From an uncultured Ruminococcus sp. (lineage in GTDB: Bacteria; Bacillota; Clostridia; Oscillospirales; Acutalibacteraceae), in the NCBI GenBank assembly GCA_902797065.1, contig CADBRK010000138.1, positions 1 through 12,418 of the forward strand: a stretch of 12,418 nucleotides of DNA. Reading direction: 5' to 3'. Shown piece after piece: positions 5,518-12,418 of the stretch (its first letter is position 1; each line of letters starts with the position of its first letter). A program made the position numbers and the translations under genes. Under the pieces are notes generated by a model. It was not told the origin of the DNA and made no database searches. It saw only the letters and a program-made list of their open reading frames with translations.

Positions 5518-8500
5518 TTAAACACAAAAAGTTTTTTTCAGCAAGGCGATCGTATCTTCCTTCGGGTTCTTTTTCATCAGAATATACGGCTTGGCTTTAA
5601 GCTTCAGGATAATACGGTTTGCGTTCTGCTTCATCATATCGGCAAGCTCCGCATTCTCGAAATCATCGACATAAAGCAGTATATTATCTTCGTTCTGGCG
5701 TATCTCATACACTCCGCACCGTATAGCCGCACTCCTGATAAGCGCAACGTCAATAAGCGTCATTACCGCACGCGGTATATCTCCGTATCTGTCGATAAAC
5801 TCGTCGATAACGTCCTGCGAATCCTCTTTGCTGCGGATATCCGAGATCCTTCTGTATGCATCGAGCCGCAGGCTGAGGTTTGATATATACTTCTCGGGAA
5901 TGTGCGCCTGTACGGTAAGATCGATAAAACAATCCTTCTCCGATTTTTTCGGCTTTTCTCCCTGTGCTTCGCTTATAGCCTCGTTGAGCATTTTTATGTA
6001 CATATCATAACCGACGTCTTCCATATGACCGTGCTGCTGTCCGCCCAAAATATTACCTGCGCCCCTGAGTTCAAGATCACGCAGCGCTATTCTGAAACCC
6101 GAACCGAACTGTGTAAACTCCCTTATTGCCGTAAGACGCTTTGTTGAAATATCGCTGAGAACCTTATCGGGCGCATACGTAAAGTAAGCATATGCCCTTC
6201 TGGTCGAACGCCCTACCCGTCCTCTGAGCTGGTGCAGCTGAGAGAGTCCCATATAATCGGCATTTTCTATGATAAGCGTATTAGCGTTGGGAAGATCGAC
6301 GCCCGTTTCTATGATAGTGGTGCAGACAAGTACGTTTATCTCCTGTTCGAGCATCTGCCGCCACACCTGAGAAAGCTCCTGTTCGGTCATCTTGCCGTGA
6401 CCTATGCCGACATTCGCCTCGGGAATTCTCTTTTTGATCTCCGCCGCCTTGCTCTCTATGTTCTCTACTCTGTTGTACAGATAGAACACCTGACCGCCTC
6501 GCCTCAGTTCACGCCTGATAGCCTCGGCGATAACACCCTTGTCGTGTTCAAGAACATATGTCTGAACGGGCTTTCTGTCGAGAGGCGCTTCTTCGATGAC
6601 CGACATATCCCTGATACCGCTCATAGCCATGTTGAGCGTTCTCGGTATAGGTGTCGCGGACAGAGTGAGTATATCTACATTATGGAAAAGCGTTTTGAAT
6701 TTCTCCTTCTGCGCTACGCCGAACCGCTGTTCCTCGTCTATTATTGCAAGTCCGAGATCACGGAACTCAACATCCTTCTGTACAAGGCGGTGAGTACCGA
6801 TAATAAAATCTATCTCACCCCTTTTCAGCTTTTCGAGTATCTCTTTTTGCTGCTTCGGAGTCCTGAACCGTGACAGCAGCTCGATATTCACGGGGAAACC
6901 CTCGAATCTTCTGAGCGCCGTCTGATAATGCTGCCATGCAAGGATAGTCGTAGGCGCAAGCAAAGCGCACTGCTTTGAATCGGCAACGCACTTGAATGCC
7001 GCCCTGAGCGCTACCTCTGTCTTGCCGAAACCGACGTCGCCGCATAAAAGTCTGTCCATCGGCACAAGTCTTTCCATGTCGTTCTTTATCTCGTCAATAC
7101 ACCTGAGCTGGTCGGACGTCTCCTCGTACTCGAATTTCGAGTCGAAATCATGCTGCCATTCGTTGTCCTCCGAGAAAGCGTAGCCCTTGACCTGCATACG
7201 GTCGGAATAAAGCTTGATAAGCTCGTCTGCCATATCCCTTACTGCCTTGCGGACTCTGCTCTTCGTCTTTGCCCAATCGCCCGAACCAAGTCTGCTTAGC
7301 TTTACAACGCTTTCGTCTCCGTGACCTATATATTTTGAAACAAGATCAAGCTGTGTAACGGGTACATAAAGCGTGTCTCCCTTCGCATAGCTTATCTTGA
7401 TATAATCCTTGATAATATCGTCTATCTCAAGCTGCTGTATCCCCTCGAATCTGCCGATACCGTACGTGGAATGCACAACGAAATCGCCGTTCGTAAGCTC
7501 CGCAAGATTGGTGATCTGCTTTGAATTCTTGTTCCTTTTGCCGTGCAGAGACTTCCCCGACGTTCTGATATGCCCCTGAGAGATCAGCGCAAATTTTATC
7601 TGCGGGTACTCTATGCCCGCCGACAGAGAACCCGGCAGAATATAGATAATGCCTTTCTCGGAAAGAGTAACGCCCGTACCCGGAGATACGTTATACCCTT
7701 TGCCTATAAGTTCGTCTCTCAGTGAATCGCACGCCTTCTGCGTACCGGCAAGAATAACGCACGTATAGCCCGATGTTACATACGGCTCGAGGTCTTCTTC
7801 AAGCAGCTTCACGCTTCCGCCCCAGAGCGACAGATGCTTCACCGTAAAATTAACAAGCTCGCGTATCGGCGTATCGTAAGAACCGCTTGTGAAGTTATCG
7901 AGATATACCACTCTGTTGTCTATGAGAATATCGCATATTTCCTGATAGCTCCTGAAAAACGTATCGAGTCCCTTGCAGAGTGTGCCCTCCTCGAGATAAT
8001 CCTTCAAATCCTCGTGGAACTGCCACGAATAGCCGTGCATACGCTCCTTCACTTTTGTATGCTCCGAAACAAAGATCAGATCCTCCCTGCCGAAATAATC
8101 AAACAGCGACGTCTGCCTGTCATATATAAGAGAGATATATTTATCGGCGCAGGTAGGGAGAATACCGCTGTCAAGCTTGTCACAGTCCGCATAAAGCAGC
8201 GCTTTCGCTTTGGCGGCAGTCCTGCTGCGCATTAGTTTTGCCTTCTGCCTGATCTTCTCCGCAAGTGCGGCTTTATCCTTTTCGAGTATCTCGGCGGACG
8301 GAGATATTTCTATCTTTTCAACATAGTCCGTGCGTCTCTGAGACAAAGTATCAAAATAGTTGATGGTATCTATCTCGTCGTCCCAGAACTCCACTCTTAC
8401 GGGCGCTTTTTCGTCGGTAATAAACACATCAAGTATACCGCCCCTTACGGCAAACTGTCCTTCGCCCTCGACAAGCTCGCACCGCTCGTAGCCCGACGCC

Positions 8501-8964
8501 TGCAAAACCGACACTATATCGGCGATCTCCGCTTTTTCGCCGACTTTTAGCAGAAAGGACGATTCTCTGAGCGTCTCCGGCGGTATAGTAAACTGTGCCG
8601 CTGCGTCTATCGTTGCGACGACAACGTCACATTCGCCTTTGAGTATAGTCGAGAGCGCCATTATTCTTTTATGCTCGTACTCCTTTGAAATGCCGCTCAT
8701 TTCACGGAAGCAGAAATCTCTCAGCGGATAAAACAAAGATCTCAGCCCCATGGATGAAATATCATTGACAAGCTGAGTACCCTCCTGTTCGTCTCCGACG
8801 ACAACAAGTGCTTTCTTCCTCAGTCTGGTGCACAGCGCCGTAACGGCATTGGCTTTATGTACGCCCGTAAGCCCGGCGGCGGCAGTCGGTCTGCCTTTCT
8901 GAACCGAGCTTTCAAGCGTTTTGTATTCTCTTAACTGTGATATAACGTCATTTAAAAAATTCAT
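5518..8964 (-). CDS. mfd: Transcription-repair coupling factor Mfd
   Basis: An ATP-driven DNA translocase that displaces stalled RNA polymerase at lesions and recruits UvrA for nucleotide excision repair. The 1148-residue product is full length. The N-terminal UvrB-like region (about 1-340) is followed by a CarD-like RNA polymerase interaction domain (about 488-555, with the VVHSTYGIG stretch). Then come the RecG-like helicase domains (about 590-940), with Walker A GDVGFGKT (K648) and the DEEQ box at 743-746. The motif III-like SATPIPRTL and the TGVDLPNANT and QLRGRVGR motifs of the second lobe are intact. The C-terminal TRCF domain (about 1005-1110) closes the protein. The start has an AAGGGG ribosome site 6 bases upstream. 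It lies 33 bases after pth on the same strand, so the two are very likely cotranscribed. No truncation or frameshift seen. Confidence 0.98.
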   Translation of the reverse strand: MNFLNDVISQLREYKTLESSVQKGRPTAAAGLTGVHKANAVTALCTRLRKKALVVVGDEQEGTQLVNDISSMGLRSLFYPLRDFCFREMSGISKEYEHKRIMALSTILKGECDVVVATIDAAAQFTIPPETLRESSFLLKVGEKAEIADIVSVLQASGYERCELVEGEGQFAVRGGILDVFITDEKAPVRVEFWDDEIDTINYFDTLSQRRTDYVEKIEISPSAEILEKDKAALAEKIRQKAKLMRSRTAAKAKALLYADCDKLDSGILPTCADKYISLIYDRQTSLFDYFGREDLIFVSEHTKVKERMHGYSWQFHEDLKDYLEEGTLCKGLDTFFRSYQEICDILIDNRVVYLDNFTSGSYDTPIRELVNFTVKHLSLWGGSVKLLEEDLEPYVTSGYTCVILAGTQKACDSLRDELIGKGYNVSPGTGVTLSEKGIIYILPGSLSAGIEYPQIKFALISQGHIRTSGKSLHGKRNKNSKQITNLAELTNGDFVVHSTYGIGRFEGIQQLEIDDIIKDYIKISYAKGDTLYVPVTQLDLVSKYIGHGDESVVKLSRLGSGDWAKTKSRVRKAVRDMADELIKLYSDRMQVKGYAFSEDNEWQHDFDSKFEYEETSDQLRCIDEIKNDMERLVPMDRLLCGDVGFGKTEVALRAAFKCVADSKQCALLAPTTILAWQHYQTALRRFEGFPVNIELLSRFRTPKQQKEILEKLKRGEIDFIIGTHRLVQKDVEFRDLGLAIIDEEQRFGVAQKEKFKTLFHNVDILTLSATPIPRTLNMAMSGIRDMSVIEEAPLDRKPVQTYVLEHDKGVIAEAIRRELRRGGQVFYLYNRVENIESKAAEIKKRIPEANVGIGHGKMTEQELSQVWRQMLEQEINVLVCTTIIETGVDLPNANTLIIENADYMGLSQLHQLRGRVGRSTRRAYAYFTYAPDKVLSDISTKRLTAIREFTQFGSGFRIALRDLELRGAGNILGGQQHGHMEDVGYDMYIKMLNEAISEAQGEKPKKSEKDCFIDLTVQAHIPEKYISNLSLRLDAYRRISDIRSKEDSQDVIDEFIDRYGDIPRAVMTLIDVALIRSAAIRCGVYEIRQNEDNILLYVDDFENAELADMMKQNANRIILKLKAKPYILMKKNPKEDTIALLKKTFCV

Positions 8965-8997
8965 TTTGACCCCTTCCCGACAGCATACTTGCGAAAA

Positions 8998-9597
8998 TCA
9001 GTTATATACATTCATAGCCTTGTCGATCTGACCGCCGATGATAAGCTCCGCCGCCTCTGCTGCGCGTTTTGCGGTTTCGTCGATTAGTTTCTTCTCGCTA
9101 TCGGTAAAATTCGAGAGTACCCAATCGGCAAGATCCCATTTTTCGGGCTTGTGACCGATACCTATCTTTACTCTCGGGAAGCTGTCGCTGCCGCTGAGGT
9201 AGATAATGCTTCTCATGCCCTTCTGACCGCCGTCGCTGCCCTTGCGCCTGATCCTCATAAGCCCTACGTCAAGCGATATATCATCAAATATTATAACAAC
9301 ATTCTCGGGCGGTATTTTGTAGAAATTCATCGCCTCGACAACGGCTTTTCCGCTTTCGTTCATATATGTCTGCGGCTTCATGAGCAGCACTTTTTTTCCG
9401 TCTGTTTCTATTGACGCACAATATGACTTGAATTTCAGTCTGTCGATATAAACGCCGTGTTTCTCTGCCAATGCGTCTACACCCATAAACCCTGCATTAT
9501 GCCTTGTGTTCTCATACTTTCTGTCGGGGTTGCCCAGACCGACAACCATATGAGTTATACCTCCAGAAGGCACTTCGGCTCTCTTTCTAAAAATCAT
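8998..9597 (-). CDS. pth: Peptidyl-tRNA hydrolase
   Basis: Cytosolic esterase that releases tRNA from peptidyl-tRNA dropped by ribosomes. The 199-residue product shows the family hallmarks: GLGNP (N23), the catalytic histidine H33 in TRHNAGF, the PQTYMN loop (N80) and the FDDISLDVG segment with D105/D106. One oddity: the loop usually written GGHNG reads GGQKG (residues 123-127), so the conserved His-Asn pair is Gln125-Lys126. About 16 residues precede the usual start of the domain. The upstream ATG is kept because it has an AGGAG site 7 bases away. ATG17 also has a GGAGG about 10 bases upstream, so a shorter form is possible. It sits between prs (82-base gap) and mfd (33-base gap), the order known in many Firmicutes. 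Confidence 0.95.
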   Translation of the reverse strand: MIFRKRAEVPSGGITHMVVGLGNPDRKYENTRHNAGFMGVDALAEKHGVYIDRLKFKSYCASIETDGKKVLLMKPQTYMNESGKAVVEAMNFYKIPPENVVIIFDDISLDVGLMRIRRKGSDGGQKGMRSIIYLSGSDSFPRVKIGIGHKPEKWDLADWVLSNFTDSEKKLIDETAKRAAEAAELIIGGQIDKAMNVYN

Positions 9598-9628
9598 TCT
9601 GATGCTCCTTACATATTAAACACAGCTA

Positions 9629-9651
9629 AGGGCGGACTCACAGCCCACCCT
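9629..9651 (-). other. GC-rich hairpin between prs and pth
   Basis: On the minus strand AGGGTGGG (9644-9651) can pair with TCCGCCCT (9629-9636) over 8 bp including wobbles, around a 7-base loop. There is no U-tract after it, so it is not a standard terminator. It may be a processing or stability element inside the prs-pth-mfd transcript. Confidence 0.4.
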
Positions 9652-9679
9652 ATGTTCGCTATATTATTTTATATTTTTA

Positions 9680-10642
9680 TCAGTTGTTGTAAAGCGGAGA
9701 TACCGGCTTGTTCTCGTAAATTCTCTCGATAGCGTCTGCGAAAAGCGGACCTACGGGACGGATCGTGAACTTGTCGATCATCTTCTCCTCGGGTACGGGG
9801 ATAGTATCAAGAAGTACTACCTCTTTGATAACGCTGTTCTGTATTCTCTCGATAGCGGGACCCGACAGCACTGCGTGTGTAGCGCATGCGTAAACCTCTG
9901 TTGCGCCGCCTCTCTCAACGATAGCATTTGCTGCGTTGCAGAGTGTGCCTGCGGTGTCGATCATGTCGTCAACAAGGATGACCTTCTTGCCCTGAACATC
10001 ACCGATTATATTCATGACCTCGCATACGTTGGGCTTCGGACGTCTTTTGTCGATGATAGCAAGACCTGTGCCGATCTTTGAAGCAAAGTTTCTCGAACGT
10101 GTTACCGAACCGAGATCGGGAGACACTACAATATAATCGTCTTTGTTATCGCCTATCTTTGCTCTCATGTAATCTGCGAGAAGCCCTGCACCGTGGAGAT
10201 GGTCTACGGGGATATTGAAGAATCCCTGGATCTGATTTGCATGAAGATCCATTGTAAGAATTCTGTCTGCGCCTGCGCAAGTGAGAAGGTCTGCGCAAAG
10301 CTTAGCCGAGATCGGATCTCTTGCCTTTGCTTTTCTGTCCTGTCTTGCATAACCGAAGTACGGCATAACGACCGTAATGCTTGCAGCCGAAGCACGCTTC
10401 ATAGCGTCGATCATAATGAGGATCTCCATCAGATTATCGTTAACTGGCGTGCAGGTAGACTGTACTATAAAGCAGTCGGAACCTCTTACAGACTCGTGAA
10501 GCGATACTGCGATCTCACCGTCGCTGAATTTGCTTGTTTCGGACTTTCCTAAAGGAAGATTCAGACAATCTGCAATAGCCGATGCTACGTCGTGGCTTGC
10601 GTTGCCGGCAAAAATTTTAATATCCTTACCATGAAAATTCAT
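9680..10642 (-). CDS. prs: Ribose-phosphate pyrophosphokinase (PRPP synthetase), class I
   Basis: Makes phosphoribosyl pyrophosphate from ribose 5-phosphate and ATP in the cytosol, feeding purine, pyrimidine, NAD, histidine and tryptophan synthesis. The 320-residue length is typical of class I enzymes. Visible motifs are FSDGE (39-43), the metal/ATP region MDLHANQIQGFF (131-142), the flexible-loop RR at 200-201 and the PRPP-binding loop VILVDDMIDTAGT (221-233). The start has AAGGAG about 9 bases upstream. It is the first gene of the prs-pth-mfd block, and a promoter is visible about 80 bases upstream. No unusual residues seen. Confidence 0.97.
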   Translation of the reverse strand: MNFHGKDIKIFAGNASHDVASAIADCLNLPLGKSETSKFSDGEIAVSLHESVRGSDCFIVQSTCTPVNDNLMEILIMIDAMKRASAASITVVMPYFGYARQDRKAKARDPISAKLCADLLTCAGADRILTMDLHANQIQGFFNIPVDHLHGAGLLADYMRAKIGDNKDDYIVVSPDLGSVTRSRNFASKIGTGLAIIDKRRPKPNVCEVMNIIGDVQGKKVILVDDMIDTAGTLCNAANAIVERGGATEVYACATHAVLSGPAIERIQNSVIKEVVLLDTIPVPEEKMIDKFTIRPVGPLFADAIERIYENKPVSPLYNN

Positions 10643-10719
10643 ACTCTTAGCTCCTTTTCCTTAACTGTGGTTTATTCGCCTTTGTATATGTATTCAGTTT
10701 TTTGCTTTTTGCTTACTAT

Positions 10720-10748
10720 ATTATCGCATATTATCAAACTTTGTTCAA
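10720..10748 (-). promoter_or_regulatory. Probable promoter of the prs-pth-mfd block
   Basis: On the minus strand TTGAAC (10743-10748), a 17-base spacer and TGCGATAAT, an extended -10 with GATAAT at 10720-10725. The leader to the prs start would be about 70 bases. The -35 is only a partial match, but the extended -10 compensates. Confidence 0.55.
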
Positions 10749-10871
10749 GTGATTTTTCGGAAATAACACCCAACATTTCAAATTTTAATATTTCTGCTAC
10801 AATAACCCGTTTTTTTATATTTTTTTTGGTTATATTCATTTATTCGGCAGTATGATATGGTTTTCGATCTA

Positions 10872-10898
10872 TGTGTAATACTTGCTTCATATTACACA
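10872..10898. promoter_or_regulatory. Perfect 9-bp dyad upstream of the orphan gene promoter
   Basis: TGTGTAATA (10872-10880) and TATTACACA (10890-10898) form a perfect inverted repeat around a 9-base centre. On the plus strand it is followed by an A-run, not a T-run, and on the minus strand no T-run follows either. A terminator is therefore unlikely. It ends 36 bases before the -35 of the gene at 11011 and may be a regulator binding site. Confidence 0.5.
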
Positions 10899-10934
10899 AA
10901 AAAAATAATTAACAATATTTGTTGCCGGTATATA

Positions 10935-10963
10935 TTTACAATGAACAGAAGATATGATATAAT
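10935..10963 (+). promoter_or_regulatory. Strong extended -10 promoter of the orphan gene
   Basis: TTTACA (10935-10940) is followed after exactly 17 bases by a perfect TATAAT (10958-10963) preceded by TGA, an extended -10. Transcription would begin near 10970, about 40 bases before the start codon. It is among the best promoter matches in the window. Confidence 0.8.
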
Positions 10964-11010
10964 TTCTATGATAAATTTATTGGGAATATAAATAGAGGGG
11001 GTTTGGCACA

Positions 11011-11361
11011 ATGGCCAGCGTTTCTTCCAAGCAAAGCCGCAACGGAGTGAATTTTCATCAGTTTGTAAAAGAAGCAAAAGAAAAGAAAAAATTCAAGTTC
11101 CTGCTTGACGGCAGAACATACGTTGCAGACGAATACAAAATAGATCAGGCTGTTCTCTGGAGAATATTCAGGAATGAAAAGGATATTGTACCAATGAGCA
11201 TTTTCATGTCATTCAACGAGCTGCTCGAAGATGAAACATTCTACGGAATGTCCTTCGGAGAGCGATTTGAAGATATGGAGATCGAGATCCTGGAAAAGCC
11301 GCCAGAAGGACCTAAACCGGAATCTGCCGATGACAAAAAATCCAAGAAGGACGAACCGTAA
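11011..11361 (+). CDS. Small hypothetical protein
   Basis: I do not recognise this 116-residue protein. It has no signal peptide or membrane segment and looks cytosolic. The N-terminus is basic (residues 1-30, with a run of Lys), the middle (about 27-95) is a compact mixed segment with aromatic residues, including F28, F30, W50, F53, F65, F68, F77, F82 and F86. The C-terminal tail (about 97-116) is Pro-, Lys- and Asp/Glu-rich and probably disordered. The gene is real: it has a strong promoter, a GAGGGGG ribosome site 9 bases upstream and its own terminator. No cysteine, histidine cluster or nucleotide-binding motif points to an enzyme. It stands alone between the divergent prs block and a convergent AT-rich gene. 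Confidence 0.85.
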   Translation: MASVSSKQSRNGVNFHQFVKEAKEKKKFKFLLDGRTYVADEYKIDQAVLWRIFRNEKDIVPMSIFMSFNELLEDETFYGMSFGERFEDMEIEILEKPPEGPKPESADDKKSKKDEP

Positions 11362-11376
11362 GTACATACACTGTTT

Positions 11377-11431
11377 ACCGCACAAGCTGCGCCGCGCAAG
11401 GACGATTTATGCCTTTGTGCGGTGTTTTTTT
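11377..11431 (+). terminator. Terminator after the small hypothetical gene
   Basis: ACCGCACAA (11377-11385) pairs perfectly with TTGTGCGGT (11415-11423) and runs into seven T residues at 11425-11431. The 29-base loop is GC-rich and can form an inner hairpin. It starts 15 bases after the stop codon. Confidence 0.85.
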
Positions 11432-11498
11432 GATAGTTATTTCGGTTATCCAAGTATCGGGTCAATCCGCAAATAAGGATACCCATATAGACGTTTTA

Positions 11499-11535
11499 CC
11501 CCGAAGCGTTTCAAAGTGCTTCGGGGCATTTTATT
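11499..11535 (+). terminator. Second hairpin with T-rich tail
   Basis: CCCCGAAGC (11499-11507) pairs perfectly with GCTTCGGGG (11518-11526) around a 10-base loop, followed by a T-rich stretch interrupted by one A. It lies 68 bases past the first terminator. It may catch readthrough, end a short separate transcript, or protect the convergent gene ending at 11542 from plus-strand transcription. Confidence 0.7.
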
Positions 11536-11541
11536 TGATTG

Positions 11542-12009
11542 CTATAATAATTCAGCATTCAGCCTGTATTCTATTATTTTTTGAGTTGTTTTACTCTCCG
11601 TTTTTATTTTCAAGAGTTCCAGCCTTCTCTTACCAAATCGTTTGTCAGCAGCTTTCAGAATATTTATCAGATCCCAATGATCGTTAGCAAAATGTTTTGA
11701 GTATACATCTTCCTTTGGTGTATCAATATATTCTCTTATCAGTTTTGAAATATCTGATATTTCCGTCTGATAAGGGTAATATAATCGCTCCCCTTTAAGA
11801 TTTTTAATAAAAGCTCCGCTTTCATCTTTATCAACAAATTGTTTGGGATAATCAAAAATAATTTCATCGCCTAAGGTTATCCAAAAACGCGGTAAATCTG
11901 TCGAACCGTATTGACTATTCATTCTATATATTGATAAATGCATTTGGAAATCAATTTGTTTGTCAATCAGCTTATAAATTTCTCTTTGCAAAGAGCTCCA
12001 TCGTTTCAT
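11542..12009 (-). CDS. SF0329-like family protein
   Basis: A 155-residue, probably cytosolic protein without signal or membrane segments. It starts MKRWSSLQREIY, contains a GSTDLPRFWITLGDEIIF stretch at 35-52, and near the end has NDHWDLINILKAADKRFGKRRL (109-130). This combination of an N-terminal W-S-x-L, a W-I-T-L-strand and a D-x-R-x-G-K-R-R-L box is what I recall of the SF0329 family, whose function is not established. The match is from memory and not checked. The start has GGGAG about 7 bases upstream. The gene is visibly more AT-rich than its neighbours and lies next to a repeat element, so acquisition by transfer is plausible. No partner gene is visible; no clear promoter was found. 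Confidence 0.7.
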   Translation of the reverse strand: MKRWSSLQREIYKLIDKQIDFQMHLSIYRMNSQYGSTDLPRFWITLGDEIIFDYPKQFVDKDESGAFIKNLKGERLYYPYQTEISDISKLIREYIDTPKEDVYSKHFANDHWDLINILKAADKRFGKRRLELLKIKTESKTTQKIIEYRLNAELL

Positions 12010-12019
12010 TTTCTACTCC

Positions 12020-12418
12020 CGTAAATTCCGATTTATGTTACTGACAACTACAGTACACCTTCGTTGACCTCTCCTAAGGGACAAATTCTGACGCAGGCGG
12101 TAAAGACACCTGACCAAAAAAGTTGATGTGCGATTTTCGTCTGCCGTTGGCAGTTCGCTGCGTCGTCAACGGAAAACGCCATAGTACTTCCGGCTTTAAA
12201 TCGTAAATACTATGGCTAAATAATATTAAACGAGGATCTACGCTCCAACAAGCTCGCTTGATTGGAGCGAGCGACGACGTCAACAAACGTCGTGGAGCTT
12301 TAGCTCCTGCGGCTGGGAGCCGTCCCCGACGGGCGTCGGTGGGGGATTTAAACCCACCACCGACGGACGTATGGAACCCGCCGCCTACAGAGGCGGGGGA
12401 CATCGACGTTTGTTATAT
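12020..12418. repeat. Hairpin-dense non-coding element, probable dispersed repeat (cut by window end)
   Basis: I see no gene in this stretch. It is GC-richer than the neighbouring gene, and much of the second half can pair locally. Stems: CTGCC/GGCAG (12141-12153), GCCATAGTA/TACTATGGC (12178-12216), GCTCCAA plus CAAGC with GCTTG plus TTGGAGC (12242-12268), ACGACGT/ACGTCGT (12274-12293), GGAGCT/AGCTCC (12294-12307), GGCT/AGCC (12311-12321), CCGAC/GTCGG (12326-12339), the overlapping GTCGGTGG/CCACCGAC (12335-12364) and CCGCCT/AGGCGG near 12380-12396. An 11-bp repeat AACAAACGTCG (12282-12292) and CGACGTTTGTT (12404-12414) encloses the last group. The peptide readable on the minus strand resembles spurious proteins I recall from repeats in Ruminococcus-type genomes; that is recall, not a search. 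Confidence 0.65.

Larger units (their letters stand above)
10643..11010. other. Divergent intergenic spacer, 368 bases
   Basis: No gene is seen. This AT-rich spacer separates prs (minus) from the orphan gene at 11011 (plus). It holds the prs promoter (10720-10748), a perfect dyad (10872-10898), a poly-T/A stretch near 10810-10830 and the promoter of the orphan gene (10935-10963). The part at about 10750-10860 shows nothing further that I can support. Confidence 0.7.

Noticed and set aside
6232..6873. 213-codon frame antisense to mfd
   Set aside because: It overlaps the conserved helicase region of mfd and shows no domain or translation signal.
12074..12403. 109-codon frame on the minus strand at the right end
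   Set aside because: It runs through the hairpin-dense repeat, has a Gly/Ser/Arg low-complexity start caused by the stems, and no convincing ribosome site; treated as non-coding repeat.

Overview
The window reads as a chromosomal segment of a low-to-moderate GC Gram-positive anaerobe, most likely a Ruminococcus-like member of the Oscillospiraceae (Clostridia). Three things point there. The order prs-pth-mfd followed by a secreted foldase-like lipoprotein is the usual Clostridial arrangement. Ribosome binding sites are strong and purine-rich, and promoters are of the SigA type, often with an extended -10. There is also a stand-alone flavodiiron protein of the kind anaerobes use against oxygen or nitric oxide. 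No rRNA, tRNA, CRISPR array, insertion-sequence transposase or complete mobile element was found.

Layout, left to right. Positions 1-253 hold no gene but contain short GTAGGGTT repeats in both orientations and a small hairpin. Positions 254-1126 (minus) encode a type I methionine aminopeptidase with an N-terminal SEC-C zinc motif. It is divergent from a flavodiiron protein at 1294-2457 (plus), and both have readable promoters in the shared spacer. A bidirectional-looking terminator at 2471-2510 separates the flavodiiron gene from a convergent CPBP-family membrane protease (2534-3205, minus). Upstream of that lies a secreted, membrane-anchored protein with twelve tandem DPG pentapeptides (3297-4103, minus). 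Next comes a lipoprotein that resembles a degenerate PrsA/SurA-type foldase (4198-5367, minus), with its own promoter and a perfect 12-bp dyad over the -10 region.

Positions 5518-10642 (minus) are a housekeeping block transcribed as prs (PRPP synthetase), pth (peptidyl-tRNA hydrolase) and mfd (transcription-repair coupling factor), probably from one promoter upstream of prs. A 368-base divergent spacer (10643-11010) follows. It carries the prs promoter, a perfect 9-bp dyad and a strong extended -10 promoter for a small orphan protein (11011-11361, plus). Two hairpins of terminator type follow that gene. An AT-rich gene (11542-12009, minus) resembles the SF0329 family. The last 400 bases (about 12020-12418) are a GC-richer, hairpin-dense non-coding element that looks like a dispersed repeat and is cut off by the window edge.

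No clearly new defence or mobile system is visible. The items most worth a second look are the structured repeat at the right end, the orphan gene with its dyad and strong promoter, the DPG-repeat surface protein, the dyad on the lipoprotein promoter, and an unusual substitution in the conserved GGHNG loop of Pth.
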